This document shows positions 22,284-31,834 of a DNA stretch of 41,230 nt, piece after piece (positions within the stretch are counted from its first letter, which is position 1; every line of letters starts with the position of its first letter). The translations under genes were made by a program, and so were the position numbers. The notes under the pieces were generated by a model. It was not told the DNA's origin. It did no database searches and saw only the letters and a list, made by a program, of their open reading frames with translations. The stretch is from Phellopilus nigrolimitatus (Eukaryota > Basidiomycota > Agaricomycetes > Hymenochaetales > Hymenochaetaceae), in assembly GCA_021029095.1 (NCBI GenBank), contig JAJOHG010000233.1:1-41230 (forward strand), read 5' to 3'.

Positions 22284-23589
22284 TGCCACTGGGACTGGGC
22301 CGTCTACTCTTCTTCTTCACTTGTCGAATCTTGCTTTTGTTTTTTTGTTTTTCCTTTTTCATTGAAGTTGTGCGCTATTACGATGATGTCCTTACGGCCC
22401 TCTGTTCTGATATACTATCTCAGTCTCTCAAACGTGGACCCGAGCAATTTTGAACGGCCTCGTTTCTGAGATAGCAGCTCGCGTTTGAGGTGCGTTTCCG
22501 CACCGCCCTGCTATTCTTCTGCAAATAAACTCGGTATCTCGATCCGCTCTCTTCCTCTTCCAAAACAATTGGTTCTTCTCGCCTCTTTTTGTCGGTTCTG
22601 CTGGCTCGTTCATAACCTTTTTGACTGAATAGCGCTTAGCGAGCTCGCCGGGGCGTTGCTGAGATTGCGCGTTCTTTTCTCTTTTTCTTCTCGGAAGGCC
22701 GGGCGAACTTCTTTCTGCTCCTCTCTCTCTCTCTACTGTTCTTCTCAGAGAGTATGCAAATCGCGTCAGATGGAGCTCCGCGGGGATCTGTAAAAAAGCG
22801 TCGAGCAATCACCGCGATTTCTCTGAATTTATAACGGGTCGGCTATGCATCAGGAATCGAGCAGTGCACTTCTTTACATTTGGGCGATTACATAGACGCT
22901 GCATGATGAGCACACCCCCCGAAGTGATCATAGGAATCACTTCAGCTTCGATCGCCCACCGCCTCCCTCACCGCGCACACCGCTCGAGAAGCCAGACAGG
23001 CCTGCGCTATTCACATGCTTCCTGCGCGCGCAGCCCTGGTGAGGAGAATCGAGCGTCGAGCCGTAGTGCCATCTCTGCTATTATCTGCTTGTTGTTGTCG
23101 GCAGACGTGATGGGCCTGCAGCGCCTCGCCCGTCCGGGAAGGCCGTGCATACACTGCGGGTGGCTGCTGGTCTGCCACGGCACGGCGTATAAGGGCAATC
23201 GGCTGCTAGCTGCGCGCGCGGGAAGCGCACGGGGGCTTTCACGACTCCGCGCGCCGGCATTACTCTATTAACGTTGGTGTACGGGATGAGAAGGCGAATT
23301 GATTGCACGAGAATGCGCGGGATGATGAACGGGACGAGAAGGCTTGCAGCGGCTGCAGGATCTCCGAGCCGGCCTGCTCGGAGATGGCTTCTCGGACAGC
23401 ATCCTGCGTGGCGCAGCCCTCTTATATACATGTCCTCCCTGCCTTCCCCGGCCCAGTTTGGTGCTGCGTGCTTTCTGGCTGCGACACGACGCGCACATAC
23501 ATACTATTGCTACGTAGCTACCCAGCACCGAGCCGCCGACGCTCCAGAGCGCACGCGCGACGGCGAACAGCAGACAGCACCAGCGCAGC
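22284..23589. promoter_or_regulatory. Upstream region of third Zn2Cys6 gene
   Basis: 1.3 kb with no supportable gene. TATATA at 23423-23428 is about 160 bp before the downstream ATG and may be its TATA box. A 10-bp-arm inverted repeat lies at 23360-23385 (listed separately), and a smaller hairpin (GAAGTGAT / ATCACTTC) lies at about 22920-22943. CT-rich tracts occur around 22680-22735. Confidence 0.4.
23360..23385. promoter_or_regulatory. Inverted repeat with CCG-N12-CGG
   Basis: ATCTCCGAGC (23360-23369) and its exact complement GCTCGGAGAT (23376-23385) flank a 6-bp centre. It contains CCG (23364-23366) and CGG (23379-23381) 12 bp apart. Zn2Cys6 proteins commonly bind paired CGG triplets, and this one lies 205 bp upstream of a Zn2Cys6 gene, so self-regulation is possible. 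That is inference from position and known family behaviour. Confidence 0.4.
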
Positions 23590-24845
23590 ATGACGAGCAC
23601 AGCCGGGGTCGGCGCTTCTTCGCACCACGCGCACGCGCATCCGCATGGCGCGCCCGTCCTGGGCGCCGCCACCGGTACCGCCTGCGGCGCCGCAGCAGCC
23701 GCGCCGCCCGCGCCGGGGGCGGTCACAGCCCCGTCGGCCCTGCGTTTCGGGTTCTTCGGCGACGCCCCGGTCTTTCCTCGTGCGTGGCAGCACCCCGCCC
23801 GGCCCGATCTTGACGTCACCGCGGTCCAAGATCTGCAGGCTCGGCTCCGCGCGCCGTACCCGCACCCGTACCCGCACCCTCCTGCGACGCCCAGCGCCGC
23901 CTCTCCGCAGAGCACGGTCAGCTCTGGCCCCGCCGTAAAAACGAGCGTGCCGGCGCCGTCGCGGGCCCCGCCGCGCACGGCAACGCGCAAAAAAAGCATA
24001 GACCGGAACCGCCGGCCGTGCGCCCACTGCTCCGGCAGCAAGCGGAAGGTCCGTTGGTTTTTTCTTTTTCTTTTTTGATGTGGCTCGCGTTTATTGCTCA
24101 TATACGCGCCTACTGTATAGTGCAAGGTGATCTCGACCGCGCCGCACCTGTGCGAGCGCTGCAGGAACCACGGCCTCGCGGAGTGCCCGCCGCACATCTC
24201 GTGGACCCGGCGCAAGGCGAGCGTGTACGACAGCGACGGCCTCTCGCCGCTCGACGTGCGTTTTTTCTTTTCTTTTTTGCCCGCTGCTGTTGCGTTTCCG
24301 GCGCGGAGAAAGAAATATGCTGATGGGCGTTGATTTCTGGACAGGCAGACGACAGGGAGCTCTCCTCGCGCTCGGCGAGCCCGCCGTTCCTCGGCGCCAG
24401 CAGGTCGCCCCTGCTGTTCCCCGCGACCGCGGAGAACGAGAAAGACGCGTACGGGCAGACGTCGCCCACCCAGGCCTGGGTCCAGATGCAAGCGCAAGCG
24501 AGCCACGGCATGCCACATGCAGAGAGCGGCCACTACGACCCCTGCATGCCGCCCGCAGACCTCGCTACCCCCCATTACGCCCCGCAGGACGTCCAGGTGA
24601 ACGCAGCAAAGTAAGCCGCATTTTGCACCGTTTCGTGAGATCATTTGCTTATATGCTTGCCACGCTACCCCGACAGCCTTTGCCAGCCTATGCTCCCGCT
24701 CTGTCACGTCTGCCAGACGCCGTACGACCAGCTCCTGCTGATGAATTACCTGACCGCCGTCGCCGCTGCGTCCTCTCCGTACGAGGACATGCCCGTGCCG
24801 AACGAGTTCGGCCAGTTCTCTGCTCCCTTCGAGCGCTCCTACTAG
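23590..24845 (+). CDS. Short Zn2Cys6 protein, copy 3
   Basis: Exons 23590-24048, 24121-24255, 24345-24596 and 24717-24845 give 324 aa. The cluster is C144, C147, C154, C164, C167, C175 (spacing 2-6-9-2-7), the same spacing as the gene at 16663, preceded by DRNRRPC. The N-terminal 140 residues are Ala/Pro/His-rich and carry a small YPHPYPHP repeat. The C-terminal part is Pro/Gln/Ser-rich and ends FSAPFERSY. Intron 1 lies in phase 0 just before the third cysteine, and the exon after it is 135 nt, the same length as in the gene at 4283. For the last intron I chose the acceptor TGCCAG at 24711-24716. The nearer GACAG keeps an open frame too, but gives an arginine-rich tail that looks like a shadow frame. 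Inferred to be a nuclear regulator. Confidence 0.7.
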
Positions 24846-25154
24846 ACTTTCAGACCGTATAGACTTTGTGGCTTTGGTATCTCTTCGTTTCTGGGACAGT
24901 TCACTGTATCTTTATCTCTTCACTCACTCACTCACGTACGCGTATTATTGCACGGAGGGGGGTTCCTGGACGGTTTTTGTTAGGCGTAGACTTCGGACTG
25001 CAGCGCGGAGCGGATGTATGTATTATTTCCTTTTGTACGCAATTGTATCGATGCTTCCGCTCTCCAAATTAGACATCAGTGTTATACATTCCAGTAAAAC
25101 TACAACAGATCGCGGCAGCGGATAGCATTCTCGTTTGGCAATAAAGACGTTTTT
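24846..25154. other. Convergent intergenic region
   Basis: 309 bp between the stops of the third Zn2Cys6 gene and the inositol polyphosphate kinase. It returns to average composition and shows no gene or repeat. Confidence 0.45.
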
Positions 25155-26419
25155 TCACGGAGACTCGACTTCCTTGATACGGCCCTCGAGCAGGCGGATG
25201 GTCGTGTCGAGCCCCTTCAGCACGCCCTCGTCCGGGCCTTCGCCCGGCGCGAGCCTCGTGTGCGCAAAGTCGATCAGTTTCACGGCGTACAGAGGGCACT
25301 CCTCCTCCTCCTCGTCGCTCTCAAGGTCGTCCTCGTCCTCGCCCTCCTCCTCCTCGTCCTCTTCACCCTCCGCATCCAGATCCATTTCGCCATTCCCGGT
25401 ATCTTCCCGCTCGCGCACCGCCGCGGCGCTCTCGAGCGCCGCGCGCGCGCGCGCGCAGTCCGCTTCGTACACGACGAGCAGGCTCGCGCCGACCATGCGC
25501 AGCTCCGTCGCCGCGAGCGCCGCGCGCACCGCGCGGACGTCCGCCAGGACGCCGGCCAGGACGGGCAGGAGCAGCGCGCGCGGGAGGCCCGGCCCCGCGG
25601 GCGCGCCGTCGTCGTCGGGCGCACGCGGGAAGAAGCGACGCACGCCCGCGGGGAGGTCGCCCGCGGTGAGCGCCTTGCCGTATGATTTGGGCGTGATGGC
25701 GGGCGCGCCTGCGGCGGGGTCGTATACCTGCGTGTTGGTGGTGTTGTGAGTGCATGCACGGGTTGGGGGTGGAGCGGGGGGAGCGAACCTGGAAGCCGGT
25801 CAGACGGACACCAGTCGCGAGGGAGGTCGTCTTCCGCGCGGCCTCGAGCATGCGCGCCTTCTTCTCGGGGCCCGCGGCGTCGTCGTACAGGACCGTCCCG
25901 AGCTTGATGTCGAGGATGTTCGGCGTGGCGAACGCGCTCGCGACGTTCTCCAGCACGATGGACTGTAGAGACGCAGGAACGCCGGGAGCCGATCCGGTAA
26001 GCACAAACGCATCCGCGAGAGCCGACTCGAGTCCCTGAACACTCATCTTTGTTCGCGTCCTCGGGCGCGGGGACGAGGCCCTGCTCGGCGTCCGCCGCCG
26101 CCGCGACGGCCGCGACGCCCCCGAGCGCCGCGAGCGCGCCCGCGCCCGCGTCCGGCACGCGCCCCTCGAGGCGGAGCGTGCCGTAGAACAGCGGCGCGAA
26201 CGGCCGGAGGCGCGCGGCGCGCGGGTCGCCGCGCGCGAGCAGCGCGTAGAACGCGCGCTCGCGCGGGAGGCACGGCTTCACGACGAGCGCGCCGTCGGCC
26301 GTAGCGAGCACGCCCGGGTGCCCGCCGACCTGCGCGGCGAGCGCGCGGAGCGCGCCCGGGTCGGGGCTCGGCGCCGTGGGCTGGGGGGGCGGAGACACTG
26401 GAGGAGGGGGGCCGGACAT
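25155..26419 (-). CDS. IPK2: Inositol polyphosphate multikinase
   Basis: Member of the IPK superfamily, most like the Arg82/Ipk2 multikinase, which turns IP3 into IP4 and IP5 in the nucleus. Exons 26419-26027, 25962-25789 and 25727-25155 give 379 aa. The signature PxxxDxKLG is at 145-153 (PNILDIKLG), the SLL motif at 271-273, and IDF, which places the catalytic aspartate, at 341-343. Between the last two lies a strongly acidic insert (about 303-332). Yeast Arg82 also has an acidic stretch there, so the insert fits the family. Exon 1 is extremely GC-rich, with many Ala and Arg codons and long GC alternations. Intron 1 has a less usual GTCGGC donor and is the least certain junction; the residues just before it could shift. 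IP6 kinase (Kcs1-like) is less likely because those proteins are much longer. Confidence 0.88.
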
Positions 26420-26549
26420 CGCTGGCTCGAGAAGGAAGGGGTGGTTGCGCGTTACTTACTTGCTTGCTTGCCGGCTGTGACGAGTGCTTTCGGCACCGGT
26501 TGATGCGGCACGACGCGTCGCGCTCTCTTCCTCTTCCTCTCGCCCCACC
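26420..26549. promoter_or_regulatory. Divergent promoter, IPK2 / OPA3
   Basis: Only 130 bp separate the two start codons on opposite strands, so the genes must share a bidirectional promoter region. It contains a short TTACTTACTTGCTTGCTTGC repeat at about 26453-26472 and a pyrimidine-rich stretch before the OPA3 ATG. Confidence 0.5.
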
Positions 26550-27481
26550 ATGGCGTCCACGAAGCTGGCCACGCTCGCCATCCGCGTAAGTGAAGAGCCC
26601 TCGCACCTCGTTCTACGTCCAGAAGTGCCTCAATCCTGACTCCAGACGATAGCCAAGCCGATCTCGAACCAGATAAAGCAGCAGGCGAAAGAGTTGAGTG
26701 CGCGGCACCGGGAACGGAGCTGTCGGGCGCTGGCCGAGGCTGACTGTTACTCTTTCTCTTCGCGGTTTTTTTATATTTTATTTTACCCAGGCATGAGACG
26801 TTCCGCAAACAGTGCGTCTCGCTCGCGCAGAACATGCACCGCGCGGAGGTCAAGCTGCGCACGAACCTCCTCGGCGACACCTCCAAGTCCATCCGGCCCC
26901 TGTCCGAAGCCAGGTGCGTCTCGCTCGCTAAATCATGCGCAGCACCCCGCATCCCGCATAGCGCTCAAACGAGCGCCATCCCGACAGGGCCATCGAGAAC
27001 GGCGCGAACGCCATAGCGGAGGGCTTCCTCTTCAGCGTCGCGGCCGTGCTCATCGTCGGCGAGACGTGGCGGAGCTCCCGCAGCCAGGCGAAGCGCCGCG
27101 ACACGGTGGACGACCAGATCGAGGACCTGGCGGGCCGAATACAGGGCGTCGGCGACGCGGTGAAGGAGCTCGAGGCGCGCTTCGAGGAGCGCTGGGCGGC
27201 GGAGAAACAGCGGTGCGTGCGGAGAGTGTTGATTATCATTATGGGCTTTTGTTTATTTCTCACTCTTTTTTCTTTTTCTTCTTCTTTTCTTTTTTTCCCC
27301 CTCACCGCGGGCTGATAGGAACGACGACCTCAATCGCGTTCTGTCGCGGATAATCGACGTGGGTCTGCAGGGGGGCTGGGCGGAGCTCGAGGACACCCCG
27401 CTTCGTCTACCAAAAGTTAATGTCGATCCGCCGACGACGGAGGAGGAACCTCCCCGTTCGGGTCCATCTTCGCAAACCTGA
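26550..27481 (+). CDS. OPA3: OPA3-like mitochondrial protein
   Basis: Homologue of OPA3, a mitochondrial membrane protein linked in animals to optic atrophy with 3-methylglutaconic aciduria. Five exons (26550-26585, 26646-26692, 26791-26913, 26988-27212, 27319-27481) give 197 aa. Landmarks of the family: an N-terminal KLATLAIRTIAKPISNQIK segment, HETFRKQCVSLAQNMHR, then a conserved hydrophobic stretch AIAEGFLFSVAAVLIVGETW (about 88-107) that is the likely membrane segment. A coiled-coil region follows (DDQIEDLAGRIQGVGDAVKE). The C-terminal 40 residues are variable in the family. The first two exons are 36 and 47 nt. Intron lengths reach 98-106 nt, longer than elsewhere in the window, because of T-rich tracts. 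Confidence 0.92.
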
Positions 27482-27819
27482 ATTTATTTACTCCAGCAAT
27501 AGACGGACTTCTAGACAGACTCGATTTTCGGAGTGCAACCGGGATGTTCTTGCTGTCTCCCCCCCATATCCTGAACTGCATGGCATCAGACACCTGGACA
27601 CTCGGACACCTCTGTTTCGTCGGAGGTTATTGGCAAATTATAATGGCTTTTTGCACTGTGGTATTTTGTTTTCATTTTGTCGGCTGCGTGCGCATAATTC
27701 TCTTCCACTGAGCTAATTTAACGGATGGATGCCTGTCGTCGGCGCTCATGTTATTTTGCTTCCTTGTATAATGCAGAATGTTCATGTCGATCGCATTGCG
27801 AGTTCAGTCCTTGCAGACC

Positions 27820-28228
27820 TCAAGAAAAAGCTACACCGAAAGGCCAGACAAGTCCAAAACTTGAAGTCACATTTGATATAATTCCGTCCACTACCTTCGC
27901 TGGGGCCAGCACACGGAAAAAGCCGTCCGCGCCATTTGCACGCCGAACGGCTGCCCAAAGCACCCCTTCACCCGCAACACGCCCCCTCCCGATCCGCATC
28001 TCCAGCTCCGTCGCCGCGCACGACCCGACGGACAGCCCGCCGCGCCGTCATCCAGTACGGGCGGTAGACGTCGCGCGCCGTCATCCAGTACGGGCGGTAG
28101 ACGTCGCGCCCGGCGATCGCATCCCCACAGAGCAATTGCAGATCAAGGCCGTTGGGATCGTTCGGGTATATGAGCCACAGAGGGAGAGGACCGCGATGCC
28201 GTCCGTCAGAGCAATGAAAAGCGGCGCA
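27820..28228 (-). pseudogene. Probable decayed gene of unknown family
   Basis: On the minus strand one frame from 28228 to 27968 reads like real protein (for example LPLWLIYPNDPNGLDLQLLC, then DVYRPYWMTAR twice). A second, shifted minus frame overlaps its end and continues the coding character to 27820 (VLWAAVRRANGADGFFRVLA). No plausible start, splice set or continuous frame joins them, so I call it a frameshifted remnant. The stretch is GC-rich compared with its flanks. I do not recognise the family. A 172-codon plus-strand frame (27725-28243) covers the same DNA but is rich in Arg, Pro and Ser and looks like the shadow. Confidence 0.33.
28041..28106. repeat. 33-bp tandem duplication
   Basis: 28041-28073 is repeated exactly at 28074-28106, with 3 further matching bases. 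The unit is 11 codons long, so it keeps the frame; on the minus strand it encodes DVYRPYWMTAR twice. The two copies are identical, which points to a recent duplication. Confidence 0.9.
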
Positions 28229-29304
28229 GATGTAATCGAGTAAACCATATAATGGATTGAGAGCAAGAAAAGCCAGAATTCAGGGATGAAGCCAGGGTTT
28301 CACATTACGCGTTGAGGAATAGAACGCCCCGAGCATTGCCCGTCTCGCACGCAAATTCTCAGTAGCATTCAACACTGAAACTGAGAGCTAGCGTTTCTAA
28401 AACTCGAGTAATAGGACGAAGCATGCGCATAGTTAAACTGGATATATGCCGTTGCCTTTTGGCTTGGATGATTGGGCTGAGGGACGTCGCAACGCTGATT
28501 CAGGGACCTCATGACGTTTTACAGATGGGTCAATTGTCTTCACAAGAATGCGAGATTATCTGTAAGAATAAATCAAAAGGGATGCCTTTAAAAAACTGTA
28601 CGACAAGTAAATGTACGCACCGGTCTCGTAAGTCACTCTCAGACTCAATCATTCGACATCCACTCCGAATACATTACGCGCCGTGCCGCCCAATTCGAGG
28701 CCAGCCTAAAGTCCAAAGCTAGCCGCCTAGAGACCACAGGTGCCAGACACAAGCAGACAGCCACAAAGCTCATCCTCCTCGGTATTTTTCGTTGTCGGTG
28801 CAATTCTTGTCAAGCCAGGTTCAAGCTCGACGTGTATTCGAAGCAACTGCTGGCGGCCCGCCGTCCCGTAAGAACTGAAATGAGGACCGCTCTCCAAATG
28901 ACGCAGCACAAATTGACCAGTCTTCCTATGCCACTGAGTAAAATAAGAAGCCAAGAGAAGATAAATGCATCGGGAATGCGGATTTGAGCATCTGGTTCGC
29001 TGCGGTTAAACATCAGTGTATTGATCTAGAGTTAATCTAGAGTGCGGCGAAGCGAGGAAGCGGGCAAATGCTATATACATCTTTCTCACCGACTTCAACA
29101 TTGCCGACAACCTTCAGCTGAGTTCGGGATGAGTTGACGTCTATGTATTAGCTGGACAGAATGGCAAGACCAGCGAAAGATATATCACGTTCAACTTCAG
29201 GATGCGGTTGACCGGCAAGGACGGCTGTCATTTGTCGCCCGGTCTTGGACGTGCTCGACGTTCTAATCATTCCGACACATTTCGACCTCCAATTCAAGGA
29301 TACG

Positions 29305-30622
29305 ATGTTTCTCTCATCGAGGGGGCTTCTAAGGACGCTGTTGGGAAACATCGGATGTCGGCAAGGAGCATATCGCAGCATCTCTTCAATTGAAGTCGGA
29401 AAAGACGTGGTCACCATCCCCTCTCTCTCTGCTTCGTTCCCATACAGTTGGTTGCGCGACACATGCCAATGTCCATCGTGTGTGCATCCATCTACGCGCC
29501 AAAAGCTTCACAGATCGTCGGATTTCGCTGCAAGCGTCCGGCCGACCTCAGCAGAGGTGGTGGACGGGGGACTGCGAATCAAGTGGGACTCAGAGCACGT
29601 CTCGTTCTACACTGAAGACTTCCTAGCGCGATATTCGTCGCCTGACAAGCTCTTCGCTTTCCACCGGGATGTCCAGGCTGAAACGTGGACAGCAAACCGT
29701 TTCTCTAACCTGTCCAAAGAAGACCTCGCCGTGCCCTATTCTGAGCTGTCCGACCGGAAGACGCTCCTGTCAGTCTACACGCAGCTGCTGCGTTATGGAC
29801 TTGTCTTCATACGAGACGTACCAGCGACAGAAACCTCAGACGAGAAGTGCGAGTTGCGCGTGCTCGGGGAAAAATTGGGCAAGATTCGCAAGACGTTTTA
29901 CGGGGAGACCTGGGATGTCAGGAATATACGAAACAGCAAGAACATCGCATACACGAACCTCGACCTTGGCCTTCATATGGATCTTCTGTGAGTTCTGCGA
30001 TCCGAATAAAAACGCGTGCTTACAACGCTTCTCAAGCTATTTTAAGGAGCCTCCGCGATACCAAATACTACACTGTCTGCGGAACCGCGTTCGTGGCGGC
30101 CATTCCATCTTCGTAGATGCTCTACATGCGGCTCACCAACTCCATGACGCGTCCCCTGACGACTTCACACTTCTCTCAGAGACGCCCGTCCCATTCCACT
30201 ACATCAACGACGGGCACCACCTCCACAACTCGCACCCAACATTCAAGTCCGAACGCCACCCATCACTGAAGTCTCCCGCGCTCCTCTCAAGCGTCAACTA
30301 TTCTCCGCCTTTCCAGGCTCCGCTCCCCGCGTCGACGCCTCCCGCGTTCTACCGCGCGCTTGCAGCGTACGCCGCGCGGATCAACGACCCGCAGAATTGC
30401 TTCACGCACCTTCTCCGGGAAGGCGACGCGGTCGTGTTCGACAACCGCCGCGTTCTGCACGGACGCACCGCCTTCTTCGAAGAGCACCGACACGAGTCGG
30501 ACGACGGAGAGACAAATCGGTGGTTGAAGGGCTGCTATCTGGAAGAAGACCCCGTGTTAGATCGTATGAGGGTGCTCAGTGCCGCGATCAAAGCTGGAAG
30601 CGCGAAGGTGACATTTACGTGA
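29305..30622 (+). CDS. Gamma-butyrobetaine dioxygenase-like
   Basis: Iron(II)/2-oxoglutarate dioxygenase of the gamma-butyrobetaine / trimethyllysine hydroxylase family, which acts in carnitine synthesis. Exons 29305-29987 and 30037-30622 give 422 aa. The N-terminus (MFLSSRGLLRTLLGN) has the look of a mitochondrial presequence. A small zinc-binding module follows, with LRDTCQCPSC at 50-59 (C54, C56, C59). In the catalytic domain the iron ligands are H224 and D226 (LHMDLLYF) and H369 (RRVLHGRTAF). The segment EPPRYQILHCLRN after the HxD motif is typical of fungal members. The 49-nt intron cuts the codon two residues after Asp226. The frame is open upstream of 29305 but has no ATG. Which substrate is used (butyrobetaine or trimethyllysine) cannot be settled by eye. 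Confidence 0.88.
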
Positions 30623-31834
30623 AACAGACTTACGACGCGTATGTTAAGGTGAAGGTGCCGTTACGCTCCTTTCTCCACGCCTCAAACTGTCCAAATAGGT
30701 GTATTCACGAAATAAAGGGGTTGGTTTGCACTGCTGCTTCTACTATTATCAAATCTCGCAACACTTGTAGCTTCCATTCGGCTCTCCGTTGGAACGTATA
30801 ACTCGAACATCCAAGAACAATCCATCTTTCGTACTCATCCAGAGAGCAGGTTCTTACCATATATTCTCGAGTTTCGTAACGAAAAGCAGACTTACAGTTG
30901 ATTATCTCATAATGCATACGCTCGTTCCAGGATTTCTCATGCATTAACAGATATTATGCAATAGTACATATATTTAAATGATTTTTAAATGAAAAATACA
31001 TTTCTTGTTATAGGGAGTGACTAAGCTCAGCATTATCCGAATATGGCATATTATGTCATAATAGAACCATAGAAAATTCATAACTTACACCTTTTAAAGC
31101 GTAATCCTGGAACATTGTCCGAAGTAAGCAGTTCTATAGCATTGTGGGATGTATTTTCAAAAAATTGGACCCCAAAATTTCTAAAATTGCCTATATATTT
31201 ATGCATAAATTGCCAAAGTCTTATGCAATATCAAATAGTAGATTTTGTGCATATTAACGCGGGCACGACGTCGGGATCCACCATTTTCTATGCATTAATA
31301 GATTTATGCATTAGTAGCTTATTCGTTATGAGATAATCAACTGTACGTGCACATACTCCGCCGCGAGGCTAGTTCTCCACATTTCATCACCAAGCGCGAT
31401 TCCAACTACTCACTCCGACCCTCAAGCTCTGGAGTTTTCACTTCTCAATCGTCCGTCTACTCGTCGCTGTTCTAAGTCAACATATTCTGTGCTTGCGTTC
31501 TCGCAGCATATGCTAAGCTACTGATTGACCCGGGAAACACCTTCGCGCGCTTCCTACAGGACCGTACTCCCTGCTTGCACCGACGATTGCTTTCAAGGCA
31601 CACCGACTATACTGTAGAGAAGTCAGTCGTCGTTTAGCGTGTGAGCTCAGAACCGGATTGAATAGGAGATAAATACAGCTTGTCGTGAGTTAAGCAAAAA
31701 ATCAAGTGAGTAGTATATAAAATACACAATGAGACCTGATGATTTCACAGAATAAAAGTAGATTGCTTGATATATGCTACTTACAGGACAGTCCGAAGTC
31801 GAAGTCGAGGGAAATGTCCTGACTGAGATGGCGA
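30623..31834. other. AT-rich intergenic region with MITE
   Basis: 1.2 kb between the dioxygenase and the first F-box gene. The centre is the MITE at 30895-31343. The remaining parts (30623-30892 and 31346-31834) hold no gene or repeat that I can see. Confidence 0.5.
30895..31343. mobile_element. MITE with TA target duplication
   Basis: A 449-bp AT-rich block bounded by 18-bp perfect terminal inverted repeats: CAGTTGATTATCTCATAA at 30895-30912 and its exact complement at 31326-31343. It is flanked on both sides by TA (30893-30894 and 31344-31345), the target duplication left by Tc1/mariner-type transposases. It has no transposase frame, so it is non-autonomous. Subterminal sequences are related in direct orientation: an ATGCATTAA-rich segment at about 30939-30967 recurs in diverged form at about 31291-31319. 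The 73-codon frame inside it (31115-31336) is not credible as a gene. Confidence 0.82.

Larger units (their letters stand above)
27482..29304. other. Gene-poor region with decayed coding stretch
   Basis: 1.8 kb between OPA3 and the dioxygenase gene. It contains the probable pseudogene at 27820-28228 with its tandem duplication (listed separately). From 28230 to 29304 I see only short open frames and a small direct repeat (ATCTAGAGT) at about 29025-29042. Confidence 0.45.

Noticed and set aside
23268..24707. 479-codon open frame on the minus strand
   Set aside because: It lies antisense to the third Zn2Cys6 gene in very GC-rich DNA where stops are rare, is rich in Arg, Gly and Ala, crosses the introns of the plus gene and shows no domain.
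25280..26419. 379-codon continuous minus frame
   Set aside because: It starts at the true kinase ATG but reads through both introns into an arginine-rich frame. The spliced model keeps all three IPK motifs.
27725..28243. 172-codon plus frame with ATG
   Set aside because: Composition is Arg/Pro/Ser-rich, and the opposite strand reads more like protein over the same DNA. I kept the minus-strand pseudogene instead, with low confidence.
31115..31336. 73-codon frame inside the MITE
   Set aside because: It lies within an AT-rich non-autonomous element and has no transposase motif.
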